NCBI GenBank assembly: GCA_026129905.1 | Contig: JAHCHE010000036.1 | Location: 1-64,000 of the forward strand | DNA from: Bryobacteraceae bacterium | GTDB taxonomy: Bacteria > Acidobacteriota > Terriglobia > Bryobacterales > Bryobacteraceae | Direction of reading: 5' to 3' | DNA: 64,000 nucleotides | Part shown: in pieces, positions 52,459-60,681 of the stretch | Numbering within the stretch: position 1 is the first letter of the stretch | How the letters are laid out: every line of letters starts with the position of its first letter | Position numbers and translations under genes: made by a program | Notes under the pieces: model-generated | Told to the model about the DNA's origin: nothing | What the model saw: the letters and a program-made list of their open reading frames with translations, nothing else | Databases searched by the model: none

Positions 52459-53652
52459 CTAAATTCCTGCTGCTTTGGCGGCCTTCAGCAGCTCTGTTCC
52501 GCCTCTTTGTATGGAGGAAAATCCCCCGGCGAATCTAGCAATTAGGTCGGTTATTCGCTCGCTGGAACGGCCGTCTCCGTATGGGTTGTGAACGCGGGTC
52601 ATCGCTCGGTACATTTCCGGGTTGTCCAGCAGCTCCGCCGCCGCCCCGGCGATTCTGGCCTCGTCGGTTCCCACCAGCCGAACCGTCCCCGCTTCAACGG
52701 CTTCCGGACGTTCCGTCTTCTCCCGCATCACCAGGATCGGCTTGCCCAGCGACGGCCCCTCCTCCTGCACCCCGCCCGAGTCGGTGAGCAACAGGTACGC
52801 CCGTCGCATGAGGTCGACAAAGGGGACATACTCCATCGGCTCCACTAGGAATATGTTCGGAATTCCCCGTAGTTGCCGGTTCACCGGTCCCTGCACATTC
52901 GGATTCGGATGCACAGGGTAGACGATCTCAACATCCTCGCGCCGAGCGATCCGCGACAGCGCCCGGCAGATTCGCTCAAAGCCGTCCCCGAAGCTCTCCC
53001 GGCGGTGCGCCGTCACCAAAATCAGCTTCTTGCGCGCGTTGCCGCCGGGTTGCCGATCGCCACCGAGGGCCCCGGAGGCCTTCAGCCGCCCGCTCTCCAG
53101 TCCGCTAGCAACGTGCAAAACGGCGTCAATGCCGGTATTGCCGGTGACAAAGATGAGCTCGGCAGGTATCCCTTCGCGGCGCAGATTCGAAGCTGCCTTT
53201 TCGGTTGCCGCAAAGTGCAGGGCTGCCAGCCGCGCCGTCAGCAGACGGTTGATCTCCTCCGGAAAAGGCTGGTAGGAGTCGCCCGTTCGGAGACCCGCCT
53301 CGACGTGCCCCACCGGAATTCTCTGGTAGAAAGCCGCCAGGGCCCCGCAGAACGTCGTTGTCGTATCCCCTTGTACCAGCACAAGATCGGGATTTTCAGC
53401 GGCCAGCACGGATTCCAACCCCGCCACGATCCGCGCGGTGGACTGGAATAGCGACTGGTTGGGACGCATCAGGTCGAGGTCATGGTCGGGACGCACGTCG
53501 AAGGCATGCAGCACCTGGTCGAGCAGCGAGCGGTGTTGCGCCGTCACGGCAACTCGGGCCGCGAATTCCTTCCGGCCGGCCATGTGGCGCACGAGCGGAC
53601 ACAGCTTGATGGCCTCGGGACGGGTCCCGAATACAAAAAGGACTTTGATCAC
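52459..53652 (-). CDS. wecB: Non-hydrolysing UDP-GlcNAc 2-epimerase
   Basis: Epimerase of 397 residues converting UDP-GlcNAc to UDP-ManNAc for surface polysaccharide synthesis. The GT-B fold motifs FGTRPEAIKLCPLV, QGDTTTTF, GHVEAGLRTGD, TAHRRES and LTDSGGVQEEGPSLGKP are all present with catalytic residues intact. It lies 39 bases after the D-glycerate dehydrogenase-like gene and is likely in the same operon. Confidence 0.92.
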   Translation of the reverse strand: MIKVLFVFGTRPEAIKLCPLVRHMAGRKEFAARVAVTAQHRSLLDQVLHAFDVRPDHDLDLMRPNQSLFQSTARIVAGLESVLAAENPDLVLVQGDTTTTFCGALAAFYQRIPVGHVEAGLRTGDSYQPFPEEINRLLTARLAALHFAATEKAASNLRREGIPAELIFVTGNTGIDAVLHVASGLESGRLKASGALGGDRQPGGNARKKLILVTAHRRESFGDGFERICRALSRIARREDVEIVYPVHPNPNVQGPVNRQLRGIPNIFLVEPMEYVPFVDLMRRAYLLLTDSGGVQEEGPSLGKPILVMREKTERPEAVEAGTVRLVGTDEARIAGAAAELLDNPEMYRAMTRVHNPYGDGRSSERITDLIARFAGGFSSIQRGGTELLKAAKAAGI

Positions 53653-53691
53653 GCCTGCCTAACTGGTCAGTTCCGCAGGCGCGCACGGCTC

Positions 53692-54687
53692 TCAGGCTGT
53701 TTTTTCGGATCGCCGCTCCCAGGCCTCCGGGTTCAGCAGGTTGGGCGGCCGCCTGCCTTCCAGCGCCGCCAGCGCGTTTTCGGCCGCCATCATCGACATC
53801 TTGCGCCGGGTCTCCACCGATGCGCTCCCGATGTGCGGCGCCAGCACCGCCCGCGGCTGGTTGAGCAAGCCGGGATGGACTTTGGGCTCCTGCTCGAAAA
53901 CGTCCAGGCCGGCCCCGCCGATCACGCCGCCTCGCAGCGCCTCCGCCAGCGCGCCTTCATCCACCACCGGACCGCGCGAGGTGTTCACCAGGATGGCCGT
54001 CGGCTTCATCAGCCGCAACTGTTCGGCCCCGATGAGGCGCCGCGTCGCCGCCGAAAGCGGCACGTGAATGCTGACGAAATCGGACTCTCCGAGCAGGCGC
54101 TCCAGCGGAACGAATTCCGCCTTGAGCTCCCGCTCCGCCTGCTCGCTGGCGCGGAAGGCGTCGCTGTAGAGAATCCTCATCGAGAAGCCCCCTGCCCGCC
54201 GCGCCACGGCCTGCCCGATCCGGCCCAGACCGACGATGCCGAGCGTGCGGTGGTGCACATCCTGTCCGACGAGGAGATCGATCGCCCACTTCTTCCATTC
54301 GCCGGAATGGACGAAATGATGCCCCTCCACCAACCGGCGGGCCGCCGCCAGCATCAGGGCGAACGCCAGGTCCGCCGTGGTGTCGGTGAGCACGTCCGGC
54401 GTGTTCGTGACCAGGATGCCCGCTTCCGTAGCCGCCGCGACGTCGACGTTGTCGAACCCCACGGCCACGTTGGCGATCACGCGGATTCCTTCCAGCGTCG
54501 CAAGCACGTCCCGGGTGAACTTGTCGGTAAGCTGGCTCACCACGCCCTGCTTCCCCCGGATCCGCTCGCGGAGCTGCTCCGCGGTCATCCCGTCGTCGGT
54601 AGCTTCGTAGTCCACCTCGAAGCGGCTCCGAAGCAGATCCACCGCTTCGGGATAAATGCGTTTGGTTATCAGAACGGCTGGCTTCAT
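53692..54687 (-). CDS. D-isomer 2-hydroxyacid dehydrogenase (glyoxylate/hydroxypyruvate reductase-like)
   Basis: NAD(P)-dependent dehydrogenase of 331 residues. The Rossmann motif TLGIVGLGRIGQAVARRAGGF, the catalytic Arg in VNTSRGPVVDE, Glu in GLDVFEQEP and His in LAPHIGSAS form the expected triad. GxNVAVGFDNVD-like IANVAVGFDNVDV is typical of glyoxylate reductases. The ATG at 54687 gives the natural N-terminus. It is divergent from the hydroxyisobutyrate-dehydrogenase-like gene, 50 bases apart. Confidence 0.9.
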   Translation of the reverse strand: MKPAVLITKRIYPEAVDLLRSRFEVDYEATDDGMTAEQLRERIRGKQGVVSQLTDKFTRDVLATLEGIRVIANVAVGFDNVDVAAATEAGILVTNTPDVLTDTTADLAFALMLAAARRLVEGHHFVHSGEWKKWAIDLLVGQDVHHRTLGIVGLGRIGQAVARRAGGFSMRILYSDAFRASEQAERELKAEFVPLERLLGESDFVSIHVPLSAATRRLIGAEQLRLMKPTAILVNTSRGPVVDEGALAEALRGGVIGGAGLDVFEQEPKVHPGLLNQPRAVLAPHIGSASVETRRKMSMMAAENALAALEGRRPPNLLNPEAWERRSEKTA

Positions 54688-54721
54688 CGGATGGCAATTG
54701 TCGCACAGCCGGCCGCCATCG

Positions 54722-54727
54722 TACAAT
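54722..54727 (+). promoter_or_regulatory. Candidate -10 element for the 3-hydroxyacid dehydrogenase gene
   Basis: TACAAT ends 10 bases before the ATG at 54738, and no Shine-Dalgarno sequence is visible, so the transcript would have only a few leader bases. Confidence 0.45.
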
Positions 54728-54737
54728 CGGGTTCTAC

Positions 54738-55631
54738 ATGGCAAACCTCGGATACCTCGGACTGGGCATCATGGGCTACCCGATGGCCCGCAACCTCCGC
54801 CGGGCCGGCCACAATCTCCGCGCCTGGTCCCACACCGCGGCCAAAGCTCAGAAGCTCGCCGAAGAGGAAGGGGCAGTCGCCTGCGCTTCGCCGAAGGAGG
54901 CCGCCGAGGGTTGCGACTGCATCTTTAGCTGCGTCGGCGACACGAAAATGTCCGAACAGGTGATCCTTGGTCCCGGCGGCATCGTGGAAGGCACCCGCGC
55001 CGGCGCCGTGGTTGCCGACATCAGCACGATTTCCGCCTCAGCCAGCGTTCGTATCGGCGAAAAGCTGGCCGAGCGGGGCATCCGCTTCCTTGACGCCCCG
55101 TGCACGGGTTCGAAACTCGGCGCCGAGGGCGGAAAGCTGACCTTCATGATCGGCGGCGACCAAGGCGTGTTCGAAAGCGTCCGGCCCTTTTTCGAGCCGA
55201 TGGGACAACAACTTTTCTACTGCGGCGGCCCCGGCGCCGGGCTCAAGGTCAAGCTGGCGCAAAACCTTATTCAATCCAATGTTTTGCAGGCCTTCAACGA
55301 AGGAATGGTGCTGGCTACGAAGGCCGGCGTCGATCCCCAGCTCATGCTCGACGTCATCAACAACACCGCCGCCCGCTCCGGCCTGATCGCCTTTAAAGCC
55401 CCGTTCGTTTTTCGCGGCGACTTCTCTACCCACTTCTCGGTCAAGTGGATGCATAAGGATATCGTGCTCGCTATGGATTTGTCCGACGAGCTACAAGTTC
55501 CCGTACCGATCACCGGCGTCACCCGCCAAATGTTCCTCGCCGCCATCGCCCGCGGTTTCGGCGACGACGATTTTACAAGCAGTATCAAGGTGTTAGAGGA
55601 GATCGCCGGGGTCGAAGTAAGAAAATTGTAG
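54738..55631 (+). CDS. 3-hydroxyisobutyrate dehydrogenase-family beta-hydroxyacid dehydrogenase
   Basis: NAD(P)-dependent beta-hydroxyacid dehydrogenase of 297 residues. GYLGLGIMGYPMARNLRRAGH at the N-terminus binds the cofactor, DAPCTGSKLGAEGGKLTFMIGG is the substrate loop and KVKLAQNLIQSNVLQAF holds the catalytic lysine. It could be a tartronate-semialdehyde, glyoxylate or succinate-semialdehyde reductase. With the adjacent glyoxylate-reductase-like gene it suggests glyoxylate/glycerate interconversion (inferred). Confidence 0.88.
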   Translation: MANLGYLGLGIMGYPMARNLRRAGHNLRAWSHTAAKAQKLAEEEGAVACASPKEAAEGCDCIFSCVGDTKMSEQVILGPGGIVEGTRAGAVVADISTISASASVRIGEKLAERGIRFLDAPCTGSKLGAEGGKLTFMIGGDQGVFESVRPFFEPMGQQLFYCGGPGAGLKVKLAQNLIQSNVLQAFNEGMVLATKAGVDPQLMLDVINNTAARSGLIAFKAPFVFRGDFSTHFSVKWMHKDIVLAMDLSDELQVPVPITGVTRQMFLAAIARGFGDDDFTSSIKVLEEIAGVEVRKL

Positions 55632-55649
55632 GATCCCTCAAGATTTCTC

Positions 55650-55678
55650 TTGCATTCCCGAAATCCATATATTATTAT
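55650..55678 (+). promoter_or_regulatory. Candidate sigma70 promoter of dxr-rseP
   Basis: TTGCAT (55650-55655), 17 bases, TATTAT (55673-55678). Expected start about 55685, giving a leader of roughly 170 bases that holds the inverted repeats described next. Confidence 0.6.
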
Positions 55679-55686
55679 TGGAATAG

Positions 55687-55781
55687 GCCGGGGAGGCAAC
55701 TCCCACCAAAGCGAGACTAACCTCACAAATAAAAAGACCCCTGAAGCAACCTCCCCGGCGCCCCCAAAAAGAGAAGGTTGC
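55687..55781 (+). promoter_or_regulatory. Structured 5' leader of dxr with alternative pairings
   Basis: GCCGGGGAGG (55687-55696) is complementary to CCTCCCCGGC (55750-55759). The first arm can instead fold locally as GGGAG-GCAA-CTCCC (55691-55704, a GNRA-type tetraloop). The second arm overlaps GCAACCT (55746-55752), which is complementary to AGGTTGC (55775-55781). The long pairing is therefore exclusive of both local ones. This is the arrangement expected of an attenuator or riboswitch expression platform, but no ligand class is recognised. Confidence 0.5.
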
Positions 55782-55855
55782 ATCCGAAAGCGAAAGGGTT
55801 GTGAGGCCGTCTGGTGTTATGATTCCTATTACGGTTGTCATCCTGGGCCCTCCGC

Positions 55856-57067
55856 ATGCGGAATCTCACGATCCTCGGCTCCACCGGCTCCATAGGCGCC
55901 AGCACGCTGGATGTCGTCCGCCGTCGTTCTGACCGTTATCGGGTGTTTGCCCTGGTAGCTGGACAGAACGTCGATCTCCTCGCAGCCCAGATCGCCGAAT
56001 TTCAGCCCGAAGTAGTGGTCGTTGCAACCGAGGAAGCCCGCCGAAATCTATTGGATAGGCTTGACGGTCACGCAGACGCCCACGCTCGGCGCCCCGAAGT
56101 CTTCGCGGGGCCGAAGGCCAGGGTGCAAGCCGCCACGGACCCGAAGGTGGATTTTGTCATGTCGGCTATCGTCGGGGTCGCCGGACTCGAGGCGACGTAC
56201 GAAGCGGTGAAGCTTGGCAAACAGATCGGACTGGCGAACAAGGAAGTGCTGGTCGCCTCGGGCAAACTGGTAATGGACGCGGCCGGCGAGGCCGGGACGG
56301 AGATCATCCCGGTCGACAGCGAGCATAACGGCGCGCACCAGTGCCTCAAGGCCGGCCGGCGGGACGAGGTGTCCCGGCTCATCCTAACCGCCTCCGGCGG
56401 TCCTTTTCGCAACACGCCCAAAGAAAAACTGGCCCAAGTGACGCCGGAGCAGGCCCTGAAGCATCCTACCTGGAAGATGGGCAAGCGCATCACCATCGAT
56501 TCGGCCACCCTCATGAACAAAGGCTTCGAGGTGATCGAGGCCTGCTGGCTGTTCGGTTTCGCGCCCAAGGACATCGACATCGTCGTTCACCCCCAGTCTT
56601 CAGTCCACGCCCTGGTCGAATACGCCGATGGCAGCGTCATCGCGCAGATTTCGGTGACCGACATGCGGATGCCTATCCAGTACGCCCTGACGTATCCGGA
56701 ACGCCTGACCGCCCCCGTCCGTCGTTACGACTGGAGCGCAAGTCACGCCTGGGAATTCCATCCTCCGGACTGGGGGAAGTTTCCGCTGCTGCGTCTGGCC
56801 TACGCCGCCCAGGAAGCCGGCGGCTCGGCCACCTGTACGCTGAACGCCGCCGACGAGATCGGCGTCGAGTCGTTTCTGAACGGAGAAATCGGCTTCACGG
56901 CAATCGCCGAACTGGCGGAGGAGACGCTCGCCAAAACGCCGAACCGCACCCCGGCGTCGGTAGGCGAGGTTTTGGAGATCGACAGGGAATCGCGAGCCGT
57001 GGCGAAAGCGATCGCCCGGTCGTGGTCCCGATCGGGGCGGCGCGTTTATCCTGTAGCAAGGGCTTGA
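55856..57067 (+). CDS. dxr: 1-deoxy-D-xylulose 5-phosphate reductoisomerase
   Basis: Second enzyme of the MEP isoprenoid pathway, 403 residues, making 2-C-methylerythritol 4-phosphate with NADPH. NLTILGSTGSIGASTLDVV, LANKEVLVASG, IPVDSEHNGAHQ, LTASGGPFRN and the HPTWKMGKRITIDSATLMNKG region are complete. The ATG at 55856 is chosen as it starts right before the Rossmann strand; an upstream TTG would add seven residues. No Shine-Dalgarno is obvious. rseP follows after six bases. Confidence 0.95.
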   Translation: MRNLTILGSTGSIGASTLDVVRRRSDRYRVFALVAGQNVDLLAAQIAEFQPEVVVVATEEARRNLLDRLDGHADAHARRPEVFAGPKARVQAATDPKVDFVMSAIVGVAGLEATYEAVKLGKQIGLANKEVLVASGKLVMDAAGEAGTEIIPVDSEHNGAHQCLKAGRRDEVSRLILTASGGPFRNTPKEKLAQVTPEQALKHPTWKMGKRITIDSATLMNKGFEVIEACWLFGFAPKDIDIVVHPQSSVHALVEYADGSVIAQISVTDMRMPIQYALTYPERLTAPVRRYDWSASHAWEFHPPDWGKFPLLRLAYAAQEAGGSATCTLNAADEIGVESFLNGEIGFTAIAELAEETLAKTPNRTPASVGEVLEIDRESRAVAKAIARSWSRSGRRVYPVARA

Positions 57068-57073
57068 TCCGGC

Positions 57074-58402
57074 ATGGTTGTATTCGAAAACATCTGGTGG
57101 CTTCTCGTCCTGATCGGGGTCATGATCATGATCCACGAACTGGGCCACTTCTGGGCGGCGCGTTTCTTCGACGTCAAGGTTGAGGCGTTCAGCTTTGGCT
57201 TCGGTCCGCGCCTGTTCGGCTTCCGCCGCGGCGAGACTGACTTCCGGGTCTCTCTCATCCTGTTCGGCGGGTACGTCAAAATGACGGGCGAACAGCCGGG
57301 CGACGAATCCGGCGCCCTCGATCCCCGCAGCTTCCAGGCCAAGCCCCGCTGGCAGCGCCTCATCATCGCCGCCGCCGGTCCGTTCATGAACATTGTGCTG
57401 GCCGTCGCGCTCCTCACCGGAATGTTCATGTACAAGTTCCCCAAGCCTCCGGAATGGTCGCAGCCCGGAACGATTGGCTATGTCCGCCCGAACTCCCCCG
57501 CAGCGGAAGCCGGAATCGAGGCCGGCGACCGCATCGTGGAGATTCAGGGACAGCAGAACCCGGACTGGGGAAGCATCCTTGTCAAGGAACTGGCCAGCGC
57601 CCGCCAGCCGCTATCGGTGGTCATCGAGCGCGACGGCAAGCGCATCCCGTTCACCGTGACGCCCGTGCTCGACGAACGGCTCGGCATCGCCTACGCGGGC
57701 TGGTCGGAAGAGGTCGAGATCGAGATTTTCGGTTTCGTCGAGGGCACGAACGCCCAAAAATCCGGCCTGGAATTCGGCGACGTCATCGTCAGCGTCAACG
57801 GCAACCCGATGCGGTCCGTCGGCACGCTGGTGGAAGCCGCCAATGCCAGCCAAGGCAAGCCTGTCGAGATCATCTTCTCGCGCGATGGCGAACGCCACCG
57901 CGTGGTGGTCGAGCCGACGCTGAAGGACGTGGACGGCGAGAAGCGCTACCTCATCGGCATTCAGCCGCGGCAGAAGATGGTCTACACCCAGCTCCCGCTT
58001 ACCGAGGCGTTGGCCGAATCGGTCCGCCAGAACATCTCCTACGCCACGCTGATCTACCGCTTCCTGGAAGGCATCGTCGAGCGCCGGATGTCCGCCCGCT
58101 CGCTCGAAGGTCCCATCCGCATCGCCCAGCTTTCCGGCGACGCGGCCCGCGAAGGTCCGTTCGCCTTCATCGGCCTGATGGCGATGGTCAGCTTGAACCT
58201 GGCGGTATTCAACTTGCTGCCCATTCCGATCCTGGACGGCGGCGTGATCCTGCTGCTGCTGGTGGAGATGCTGATGCGCCGCGACCTGAGCATGCCCGTC
58301 AAGGAAGCCATCATTAAGGTAGGCTTCGTGTTCCTCATGCTGGTGGTGGCCTTCGTCCTGTACAACGACCTGAGCAAGGTACTCCCCAGGGGCTCCTCAT
58401 AG
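57074..58402 (+). CDS. rseP: RIP metalloprotease (site-2 protease)
   Basis: Inner-membrane zinc protease of 442 residues. HELGH at 21-25 in the first helix, FGFGPRL and FGGYVKMTG, two PDZ domains (about 130-215 and 220-300; GTIGYVRPNSPAAEAGIEAGDRI and NAQKSGLEFGDVIVSVNG) and the second metal motif ILDGG near residue 386 are all present. It cleaves anti-sigma factors or signal-peptide remnants within the membrane. Position after dxr is conserved in many bacteria. Confidence 0.94.
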   Translation: MVVFENIWWLLVLIGVMIMIHELGHFWAARFFDVKVEAFSFGFGPRLFGFRRGETDFRVSLILFGGYVKMTGEQPGDESGALDPRSFQAKPRWQRLIIAAAGPFMNIVLAVALLTGMFMYKFPKPPEWSQPGTIGYVRPNSPAAEAGIEAGDRIVEIQGQQNPDWGSILVKELASARQPLSVVIERDGKRIPFTVTPVLDERLGIAYAGWSEEVEIEIFGFVEGTNAQKSGLEFGDVIVSVNGNPMRSVGTLVEAANASQGKPVEIIFSRDGERHRVVVEPTLKDVDGEKRYLIGIQPRQKMVYTQLPLTEALAESVRQNISYATLIYRFLEGIVERRMSARSLEGPIRIAQLSGDAAREGPFAFIGLMAMVSLNLAVFNLLPIPILDGGVILLLLVEMLMRRDLSMPVKEAIIKVGFVFLMLVVAFVLYNDLSKVLPRGSS

Positions 58403-58406
58403 CCCC
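58389..58406. terminator. Hairpin at the rseP / NCS2 permease convergence
   Basis: GGGGCT (58389-58394) and AGCCCC (58401-58406) flank a six-base loop and overlap the rseP stop codon, 14 bases from the convergent stop. It lacks a T-run and is at best a weak bidirectional terminator. Confidence 0.3.
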
Positions 58407-58419
58407 TCGGCGCGCCACG

Positions 58420-59736
58420 CTATTCGGTTCCGAGCCAGAAAAAGCGGGCTAGAAACAGCGCGGTCAGGACGTAAACCAGCCACGACACCCGGCGGGCTTC
58501 CCCCCGCAGGATCCGGATCAGCGTGTGGATCGTGAATCCGAAAGCCAGCCCGTTGGCGATGCTGAAGGTGAGCGGAATGGTGATCATTGTCAGGAAGGCC
58601 GGGATCGAAATCGCCGGCTTGTTCCAGTCGATCTCCGCGGCGTGCGAAATCATCAGTGAGCCGACCAGGATGAGCGCCGGCGCGGTCGCGGCCGACGGGA
58701 TCGCGCCCGCCAACGGGGCCACGAACAGCGCCGCCAGGAACAGGAGGCCCGAGACGATGGCGGGCACGCCCGTCCTCCCGCCCGCCGCCACGCCGGCGGC
58801 GCTCTCGATGTAACTCACCACCGTGGAAGTCCCCGCGGTCGCCCCCGCCACCGTCGCCGACGCGTTGGTGAACAGGATGCGGTTCACGCGCGGAATCCGG
58901 TTCGAGGCATCGAACAGGTTCGCTTTCTTGCCCACGCCCACCAGCGTTCCGATGTCGTCGAACAGGTTGATGAACAGGAAAACGAGGGTGATCTCGAGGA
59001 TATCCAGCCGCAGCGCGCCGCGAATGTCCATGCGAAAGGCCGTCTCGGTGATGTCGGCCAGGCTGTAGGTCCCCGCCTCCCACGGAATCAGGCCCAGCAA
59101 CGCGCCGGCGCCGGCGGTGGCAAGAATGCCGATCAGCATGGCGGCCCGCACGCCGCGCGCCAGTAATACCGCAATGAACAGCAACCCCGCCAGCGCCAGC
59201 AGCGTCATAGGATGGCGGAGGTCGCCCATCGCCACCAGCGTGGCCGGGTGTTTCACCACCACGCTGGCGTTCGACAGCCCGATGAAAGCGATGAACAGGC
59301 CGATGCCCACGGCGACGGCGGCGTAGAGTTCCGCGGGGATAGAATAAAGTATCAATTCCCGCAGCCCAGCGAACGTGAGCAGGAGGAAGGCAACGCCGGA
59401 AAGAAAGACCGCCCCCAGCGCCACCTGCCAGGAAACGCCCATCCCTTTTACCACGGCGTAGGCGAAGTAGGCATTGAGCCCCATGCCGGGGGCGAGCGCG
59501 ATCGGGTAACGGGCGTAGACGCCCATGAGGATGCTGCCGAAAGCGGCGGAGACGCAGGTGGCGGCCACCACGGCCGTAAACGGCATCCCCGCGTCTTTCA
59601 GGATCGACGGGTTCACGAAAATGATGTACGCCATGGTGAGGAACGTCGTGAAGCCCGCCACAATTTCGGTCCGCCAGGTTGTGCCGAGCCGCTCGAACTC
59701 GAAGTACCGCTCCAGTCGCTGGCGCATTCTCCTCAT
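58420..59736 (-). CDS. NCS2-family purine/xanthine-type permease (AzgA-like)
   Basis: Nucleobase:cation symporter of 438 residues with about 12-14 helices. TEIVAGFTTFLTMAYIIFVNPSIL and PIALAPGMGLNAYFAY are hallmarks of the AzgA/PbuG (adenine, guanine, hypoxanthine) branch; FLFINLFDDIGTLVGVGKKA and ATAGTSTVVSYIESAAGVAAGGRTG complete it. The ATG at 59736 (GAGGT eight bases upstream) is preferred to the ATG at 59727. It shares a CATG with the divergent gene. Confidence 0.87.
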   Translation of the reverse strand: MRRMRQRLERYFEFERLGTTWRTEIVAGFTTFLTMAYIIFVNPSILKDAGMPFTAVVAATCVSAAFGSILMGVYARYPIALAPGMGLNAYFAYAVVKGMGVSWQVALGAVFLSGVAFLLLTFAGLRELILYSIPAELYAAVAVGIGLFIAFIGLSNASVVVKHPATLVAMGDLRHPMTLLALAGLLFIAVLLARGVRAAMLIGILATAGAGALLGLIPWEAGTYSLADITETAFRMDIRGALRLDILEITLVFLFINLFDDIGTLVGVGKKANLFDASNRIPRVNRILFTNASATVAGATAGTSTVVSYIESAAGVAAGGRTGVPAIVSGLLFLAALFVAPLAGAIPSAATAPALILVGSLMISHAAEIDWNKPAISIPAFLTMITIPLTFSIANGLAFGFTIHTLIRILRGEARRVSWLVYVLTALFLARFFWLGTE

Positions 59737-60649
59737 GCTGTCATACCTCGCGTTACTGGTCGGCGTCCCGCCGGCCTTGGCGCAGCGCGACGCACCCAAG
59801 GGAAAAGATCGGCCGTCGCGCGCCGAAAAAGAAGCGCCCGAGGGCGTCTGGAGCGAAGTGATCGTCGGCCCCGAGGGAAAGGTGGAGCAGGTCCTCGTCG
59901 AGCCGCCCGGCTGGGATTCACTGCTGCGCGACGTGCGAAACCAGGTCGGCGAATTCACCGACGACCTGCCCAACTACGTGTGCGAGCAGGTGACGGACCG
60001 CTACGTCAGCAACGACCGCGAAGCCCGCTGGAAGCGCCAGGACCGCATCACCGCCGACGTGCTCTACCTCGACGGCAAGGAAAGCTATCACAACTTCAGG
60101 CGCAACGGAAAACCCGCCAAAGCCCCGCCGGAGGCCACCGGGACCTGGTCCTACGGCGAGTTCGGCACGGTGATGGCCGACCTGTTCGCGATCTCGACCA
60201 ATGCGGCGTTCGACGAAGCCCCGCAGGAAACGATCCGCGGTATCCCCACCCGCGTCTACAACTTTTCCGTCCCGCAGGAAAGCTCCCACTGGAAAGTGCA
60301 GTTCGAGAGGCAGGTCCTTTATCCCGCCTTCAACGGATCCGTGTGGCTGGACCCGAAGAACCAGCGCGCGGTCCGCATCGAAATCAACGCCGAGAAGATT
60401 CCCGATTCCTATCCGGCCGACAAGGTCGAAATGGCGGTCGACTATGGCATGGTTGAGATCGCGGGGGAGGAATACCTCTTCCCCATCGGCGCACGAAACC
60501 TCTTCTGCAAGCGCTACTCCGCCCGCTGTACCCGCAACGAAATCCAATTCCGGGACTGCAGGAAGTTCACCGCCGAATCCGTGGTCAGCACGACCGAATC
60601 CAAGATCACCTTCGAGCGGGAACAGGAGAAACCCGAAAAGAAGAAGTAG
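59735..60649 (+). CDS. Exported protein of unknown function
   Basis: Protein of 304 residues with a signal peptide (LSYLALLVGVPPALAQ). After a charged linker come DDLPNYVCEQVTDRYVS and a beta-rich region with many paired strands: GIPTRVYNFSVPQESSHWKVQF, GSVWLDPKNQRAVRIEINA, FPIGARNLFCKRYSARCTRNEIQF. The pattern resembles periplasmic outer-membrane-lipid-type half-barrels seen in Acidobacteria, but I cannot name a family. Its ATG lies within the palindromic CATG shared with the NCS2 gene start. Probably outside the cytoplasm. Confidence 0.7.
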   Translation: MLSYLALLVGVPPALAQRDAPKGKDRPSRAEKEAPEGVWSEVIVGPEGKVEQVLVEPPGWDSLLRDVRNQVGEFTDDLPNYVCEQVTDRYVSNDREARWKRQDRITADVLYLDGKESYHNFRRNGKPAKAPPEATGTWSYGEFGTVMADLFAISTNAAFDEAPQETIRGIPTRVYNFSVPQESSHWKVQFERQVLYPAFNGSVWLDPKNQRAVRIEINAEKIPDSYPADKVEMAVDYGMVEIAGEEYLFPIGARNLFCKRYSARCTRNEIQFRDCRKFTAESVVSTTESKITFEREQEKPEKKK

Positions 60650-60661
60650 CGCCCCGCGCCG

Positions 60662-60679
60662 GCCTGTGATATCACAGGC
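60662..60679. promoter_or_regulatory. 18-bp perfect palindrome at the esterase start
   Basis: GCCTGTGATATCACAGGC is a perfect palindrome ending two bases before the ATG at 60682. It embeds TGATATCAC, which could be an extended -10 for a leaderless transcript; a protein bound here would block initiation. TGTGATATCA recurs at 42952-42961 before the TonB receptor. Confidence 0.55.
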
Positions 60680-60681
60680 TC

